From the NCBI GenBank assembly GCA_021817985.1, contig JAKAFK010000006.1, positions 28,839 through 92,838 of the forward strand: 64,000 nt of DNA. Direction: 5' to 3'. The DNA comes from Pseudomonadota bacterium (GTDB lineage: Bacteria > Pseudomonadota > Gammaproteobacteria > Burkholderiales > JAKAFK01). Positions 60,691 through 64,000 of this stretch are shown here, one piece after another. The notes below the pieces were generated by a model, which was given only the letters and a program-made list of their open reading frames with translations, was not told the origin of the DNA and searched no databases. Every line of letters begins with the position of its first letter. The stretch's first letter is position 1. A program made the translations under genes and the position numbers.

Positions 60691-61572
60691 GTGAGCAAAG
60701 AAAACGCGTGTTGCGGGGGTTCCACCGCGAGTTTCGCAGTAGACCAGATTTCGTCCAGCCAAGATGACGAGCACCGCCAACGCGTGCGCGAAGCCTACGC
60801 CCAGGTCGCCAAGGCCGACAACGAGGGGCGATGCTGCGGGACGGCGGCCAGTTGTTGCGGCACCAGTGATGATGCGGCGATCAATACGCTCATCTCCACT
60901 CGCCTGGGATACAGCCAGGCAGACCTCGATCGGGTGCCTTCCGGTGCCGACATGGGCCTCGGTTGCGGCAACCCGAAAGCCATCGCCGCGCTGAGGCCCG
61001 GCGAGACGGTCGTCGATCTGGGCTCAGGGGGCGGCTTCGATTGCTTCCTGGCGGCGCATGAGGTCGGCCCGGGGGGGCATGTCATTGGCGTCGACATGAC
61101 CCCGGACATGATATCCAAGGCGCGCGCCAATGCGCTGAAGGGGAAGTTCGATCAGGTGGAGTTTCGTCTCGGCGAGATCGAGCACCTGCCGATCGCCGAT
61201 GCGACGGTCGATGTCATCATTTCCAATTGCGTCATCAATTTGTCGCCCAACAAGCCGCAGGTCTTCCGCGATGCCTTCCGCGTACTCAAGCCCGGTGGGC
61301 GGCTTGCCCTATCGGATGTGGTGGCCACGATCGAACTTCCCGAAAAGATGCGCAAGGACGCGAGCCTCATCGCGGGCTGCATAGGAAACGCCTCCCTCAT
61401 CGACGAGTTGGAAAAGATGATGCGTTCCTCCGGTTTTGCGCAGATCCGCATCCAGCCTAAGGACGAGTCGAAGGCGTTCATCAGGGACTGGGCTCCCGGC
61501 CATAACGTGACGGACTATGTGGTATCCGCCACGATTGAGGCGGTCAAACCCATGCGTCCGTGTTGCGGCTGA
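60691..61572 (+). CDS. arsM: Arsenite S-adenosylmethionine methyltransferase ArsM
   Basis: A 293-residue enzyme that methylates As(III) to methyl- and dimethyl-arsenicals. The SAM motif VVDLGSGGGFDCFLAA is clear. Arsenic-binding cysteines typical of the family are Cys180 (ISNCVINLS) and Cys230 (AGCIGNA), with N-terminal pairs at 48-49 and 55-56 (GRCCGTAASCCG). It also has CC at both ends (ENACCGGS, MRPCCG). GTG 60691 has GGAG 7 bases upstream; TTG 60679 is less likely. A 274-base gap with a GCGAC-TTCG-GTCGC hairpin separates it from acr3, so expression may differ. Confidence 0.95.
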   Translation: MSKENACCGGSTASFAVDQISSSQDDEHRQRVREAYAQVAKADNEGRCCGTAASCCGTSDDAAINTLISTRLGYSQADLDRVPSGADMGLGCGNPKAIAALRPGETVVDLGSGGGFDCFLAAHEVGPGGHVIGVDMTPDMISKARANALKGKFDQVEFRLGEIEHLPIADATVDVIISNCVINLSPNKPQVFRDAFRVLKPGGRLALSDVVATIELPEKMRKDASLIAGCIGNASLIDELEKMMRSSGFAQIRIQPKDESKAFIRDWAPGHNVTDYVVSATIEAVKPMRPCCG

Positions 61573-61765
61573 AGACCGGCACATCGGCGATCCCATTGCG
61601 CCTGTCCCGCCGCAGGGCGCGGGCCCCCACTCGGACGCGGGGGTGCGCAAGCACCACAGGCGCGCTTGGCCTTGCCTTCGAAACGCCCTTCCAGTCGTGA
61701 TCCAGGCAAGGGCGCGACACCGAATAGCCCGCGGAGGGGCGGTGCCTTTGCCGCCCCGCGTTGCC

Positions 61766-62923
61766 TCAAAGATGTCCGTAGGAATGAAGCCCCGAGAGCC
61801 ACATGTTGACGCCCAGGAAGGCAAAGGTCGTCACCAGGAGACCCACCAGCGCCCACCAGGCAAGCAGCGGGCCTTGCAGCCCCTTGACCAGGCGGACGTG
61901 GAGCCATGCCGCATAGTTGAGCCACACGATCAGCGCCCAGGTCTCCTTGGGGTCCCACGACCAATAGCTTCCCCAGGCCTCGGCCGCCCATAGGGCACCG
62001 AGGATGGTCGCCAGCGTGAAGAAGGCGAAGCCCACCGCGATGGACTTGTACATCAGGTCGTCGAGCATGTCGGGGCGCGGCAGCCGATCGGCCAGGATGC
62101 CCCTGGATTGGAGGAGATAGGCGAGCGCCACCATGGCCGACAGGGAGAACGAGCCGTAGCCGATGAAGTTGGCCGGCACGTGGAGCTTCATCCAATTGGA
62201 CTGCAGGGCCGGCACCAGGGGCTCGATGCCGTAGGCCTGGCGGCCCAGCGCTTGCCAGAGGATGAAGCCCACCGCCGCGGTGATGACCAGCAGCACGAAG
62301 GCCCCCAGCGCACGAGTCTCGTAGCGGTCCTCGTAGTAGAGGTACAAGGCGGCGGTGAGGATGCAGAAGAGGACGAAGACCTCGTAGAGGTTGCTCACCG
62401 GAATATGTCCGATGCCCGGCCCCATCAGGTAGGACTCGTACCAGCGCACCATGAGGCCGGTGAGCCCCATGATCACGGCGCTCCAGGTCAGCCCGCTCGC
62501 GAACCGGCCAAAGAAGCCGCGCGGCCAGAAGAGCGCGCCCCAGTAGCTCAAGGTCGCCATGCCGAACAGGAAGCACATCCACATGATCGCGGACTGGCTG
62601 GACAGCAGGTACTTGAGCCAGAAGCTCTGCTCCGCGCTGGCCAGACTGTGGTGATATTGGCTGATCCCGAACAGGCTTAGGGCGGCGACGGTCAGCACGA
62701 GCCCGCGCACCGGCTTCCAGAACCAGCCCAGGCCGATGAACCCGATGGCGAGGCAGGCCAAGAGCGCCTTGTTGAAGGCGTGCATCTCATGGCCATAGTG
62801 TGCATAGGCGGCAGCGGCACCGAGCGCGAGGAGCAGGGAATAGAGCCAATCAAACCACCCCGCCGGCTTGGGGCTTGCGTCCATTGTCGGCTCGACGTAC
62901 GTCTGGATCACGTCCATGGTCAC
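61766..62923 (-). CDS. ccsB: Cytochrome c biogenesis protein CcsB (ResC), system II
   Basis: A 385-residue polytopic membrane protein. It carries the WWD haem-handling motif (AEAWGSYWSWDPKETWALIVWL) flanked by conserved histidines (KLHVPANFIGYG; HVRLVKGLQG). About eight helices are visible. With ResB it exports haem and attaches it to apocytochromes c in the periplasm. The start overlaps the resB stop by four bases. It is convergent with arsM. Confidence 0.94.
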   Translation of the reverse strand: MTMDVIQTYVEPTMDASPKPAGWFDWLYSLLLALGAAAAYAHYGHEMHAFNKALLACLAIGFIGLGWFWKPVRGLVLTVAALSLFGISQYHHSLASAEQSFWLKYLLSSQSAIMWMCFLFGMATLSYWGALFWPRGFFGRFASGLTWSAVIMGLTGLMVRWYESYLMGPGIGHIPVSNLYEVFVLFCILTAALYLYYEDRYETRALGAFVLLVITAAVGFILWQALGRQAYGIEPLVPALQSNWMKLHVPANFIGYGSFSLSAMVALAYLLQSRGILADRLPRPDMLDDLMYKSIAVGFAFFTLATILGALWAAEAWGSYWSWDPKETWALIVWLNYAAWLHVRLVKGLQGPLLAWWALVGLLVTTFAFLGVNMWLSGLHSYGHL

Positions 62924-64000
62924 CTCCTGAGTAATGCTGCGATGCGCTCCCGATGGCGGGCGAACTCCCGCTCGAAATCCAGCGTCCGACGGTTGCCGGA
63001 CATGGCGAACAACAGTTCGCCCTCCTTCGCCAGCAGCCAGATGCGCCGCTCGCGGATGAAGAACATGGCGAAGATCCCGAGCACCAGCAGAGCCGAGCCG
63101 CCGAAGACGAAGTACTTCCCCGGCGAGCGGGTCACCTGGAATCCGCTCGCTTGTACCTGGTGGAAATGGGTGAGCTGCAGGTAGACGGGTGCCCCGTAAT
63201 AGAAGCTGTCGGCGATCGCGTCGAGGCTGTCCTGGACGAACTGCACGTGGGCGTCATCGGCCGGCGCATCCGGCTTGCCCGCGCGCTCGCGCGCCAGCTG
63301 ATAGGCTTCGAACGCCGCCCACTGGAGCGTCTCGAAGAACCCATGCGCCGCCTGTCCCTGGTTCGCCTTAGGCACGGTGCGGTTGATGAACTGCGCCACG
63401 GCATCGTAGCCGTGCGCGCTGAAGAGCTTAAGAACGCGTTGCGTGCTCGCGATGAGCTGCGCGCGCTGAGACGGCGTCACGGGCTGGGTGCTTGCGGTGA
63501 TGGCCACGACACGCTTGGCGATCGCCGGATACAAGGCGGGGTCGAATAGCACCGCACGCAAGGCCATGAAGCTCTGGATGCTGCCCTGGGAATCGACCGG
63601 GAAGCGCAGATAGGTGAAGGGCTGGGAAGGACTTGAGCGCACGCCCGAAAGCAGGAAGGGACGTCCGTCGAGCACCACCGGCCGCATGTAGTTGTCGTAT
63701 TCCCTGGCCTGGCCCTGGGCATCGCGCAGCTTGTACTCGAAGCTCGGCCCCACATTGGTGAGGGGCTTGGCCGCCTGGCGGTCCACCGCGGCGCCGCTTA
63801 GCGCGCGCAGGTCCTGGCTGAGGCTCTGGTGGCCGGGCGCCGGGCCATGGCCCAGGTTCTCCACGTTGAACATGCGGAAATTCGTGAACTCCGCCGAATA
63901 TGCATGCCCGTCCGCCGACACCGGCGTGGCCGCGTTGACGTTCCCCTGGACGGCGAAGGGATGGTCGTCGGGCGCGAAGAGGTTCCAGGCGCGCATCGAA
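62920..64000 (-). CDS. resB: Cytochrome c biogenesis protein ResB (Ccs1), C-terminal part, cut by window edge
   Basis: The last 359 or so residues of a ResB-family protein. The periplasmic domain (SAEFTNFRMFNVENLG, FEYKLRDAQGQAREYDNYM, FLLSGVRSSPSQPFTYLRFPVD) leads to one C-terminal helix (YFVFGGSALLVLGIFAMFFI) followed by a basic cytosolic tail (RERRIWLLAKEGELLFAMSG). The 5' part with the first transmembrane helices is to the right of the window. The ATG-like codon at 63996 is internal. It forms a translationally coupled resB-ccsB pair. Confidence 0.92.
   Translation of the reverse strand, partial: SMRAWNLFAPDDHPFAVQGNVNAATPVSADGHAYSAEFTNFRMFNVENLGHGPAPGHQSLSQDLRALSGAAVDRQAAKPLTNVGPSFEYKLRDAQGQAREYDNYMRPVVLDGRPFLLSGVRSSPSQPFTYLRFPVDSQGSIQSFMALRAVLFDPALYPAIAKRVVAITASTQPVTPSQRAQLIASTQRVLKLFSAHGYDAVAQFINRTVPKANQGQAAHGFFETLQWAAFEAYQLARERAGKPDAPADDAHVQFVQDSLDAIADSFYYGAPVYLQLTHFHQVQASGFQVTRSPGKYFVFGGSALLVLGIFAMFFIRERRIWLLAKEGELLFAMSGNRRTLDFEREFARHRERIAALLRR

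Overview
This 64 kb window is a chromosomal stretch of a GC-rich, Gram-negative proteobacterium. Two gene orders place it in the Beta/Gammaproteobacteria: thrS-infC-rpmI-rplT-pheS-pheT-ihfA-merR-tRNA-Pro, and surE-pcm-nlpD-rpoS. bamD is divergent from rluD-pgeF, an arrangement also seen in E. coli. System II cytochrome c maturation genes (resB/ccsB) and an arsenic cluster would suit an environmental, possibly chemolithotrophic lineage, but that is inference and the genus cannot be fixed from the sequence. I saw no prophage, insertion sequence, CRISPR array or rRNA operon.

Layout. 1-8.2 kb: the 5' part of a diguanylate cyclase gene, a UbiB-family kinase, an NlpC/P60 hydrolase, an outer-membrane-like protein behind a promoter that overlaps a candidate Fur box, a large hybrid histidine kinase and a small hypothetical gene. 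8.4-17.9 kb: clpB with a sigma-32-type promoter, a membrane GGDEF protein, nadC, and the amino-acid unit alaC-like/hom/thrC, followed by a Mth938-domain gene. 17.9-26.2 kb: VOC protein, YrfG-like nucleotidase and HDAC-family deacetylase in one unit; then a decayed protein-acetyltransferase (Pat) gene; then rpoS-nlpD-pcm-surE, uppP and a DUF3135-like gene. 26.4-34.7 kb: the translation unit from tRNA-Val(GAC) through thrS, infC (ATC start), rpmI, rplT, pheST, ihfA and merR to tRNA-Pro(GGG), with several RNA control elements. 34.9-43.7 kb: relA, lolCD, yjbQ, a COG4255-like gene, recJ. 44.7-53.1 kb: prfB (programmed frameshift), lysS, rimO, pgeF-rluD, bamD, glnB. 53.4-57.7 kb: sucCD and the RNA-repair pair archease-rtcB. 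57.7-61.6 kb: an FMN reductase divergent from arsR-arsC-acr3-arsM. 61.8-64 kb: ccsB and the 3' part of resB.

How it fits together. Most genes are housekeeping functions in translation, envelope biogenesis, central metabolism and stress response. The arsenic cluster forms a complete path: sensing, arsenate reduction, arsenite efflux and methylation. The least ordinary signals are the Pat pseudogene beside an intact HDAC-family gene, a cysteine-bearing insertion in ThrC, a terminator-like hairpin between pheS and pheT, a tRNA-like CGU loop upstream of thrS, and divergent rluD/bamD starts that appear to share one CATG. I did not find a clear candidate for a wholly undescribed multi-gene system.
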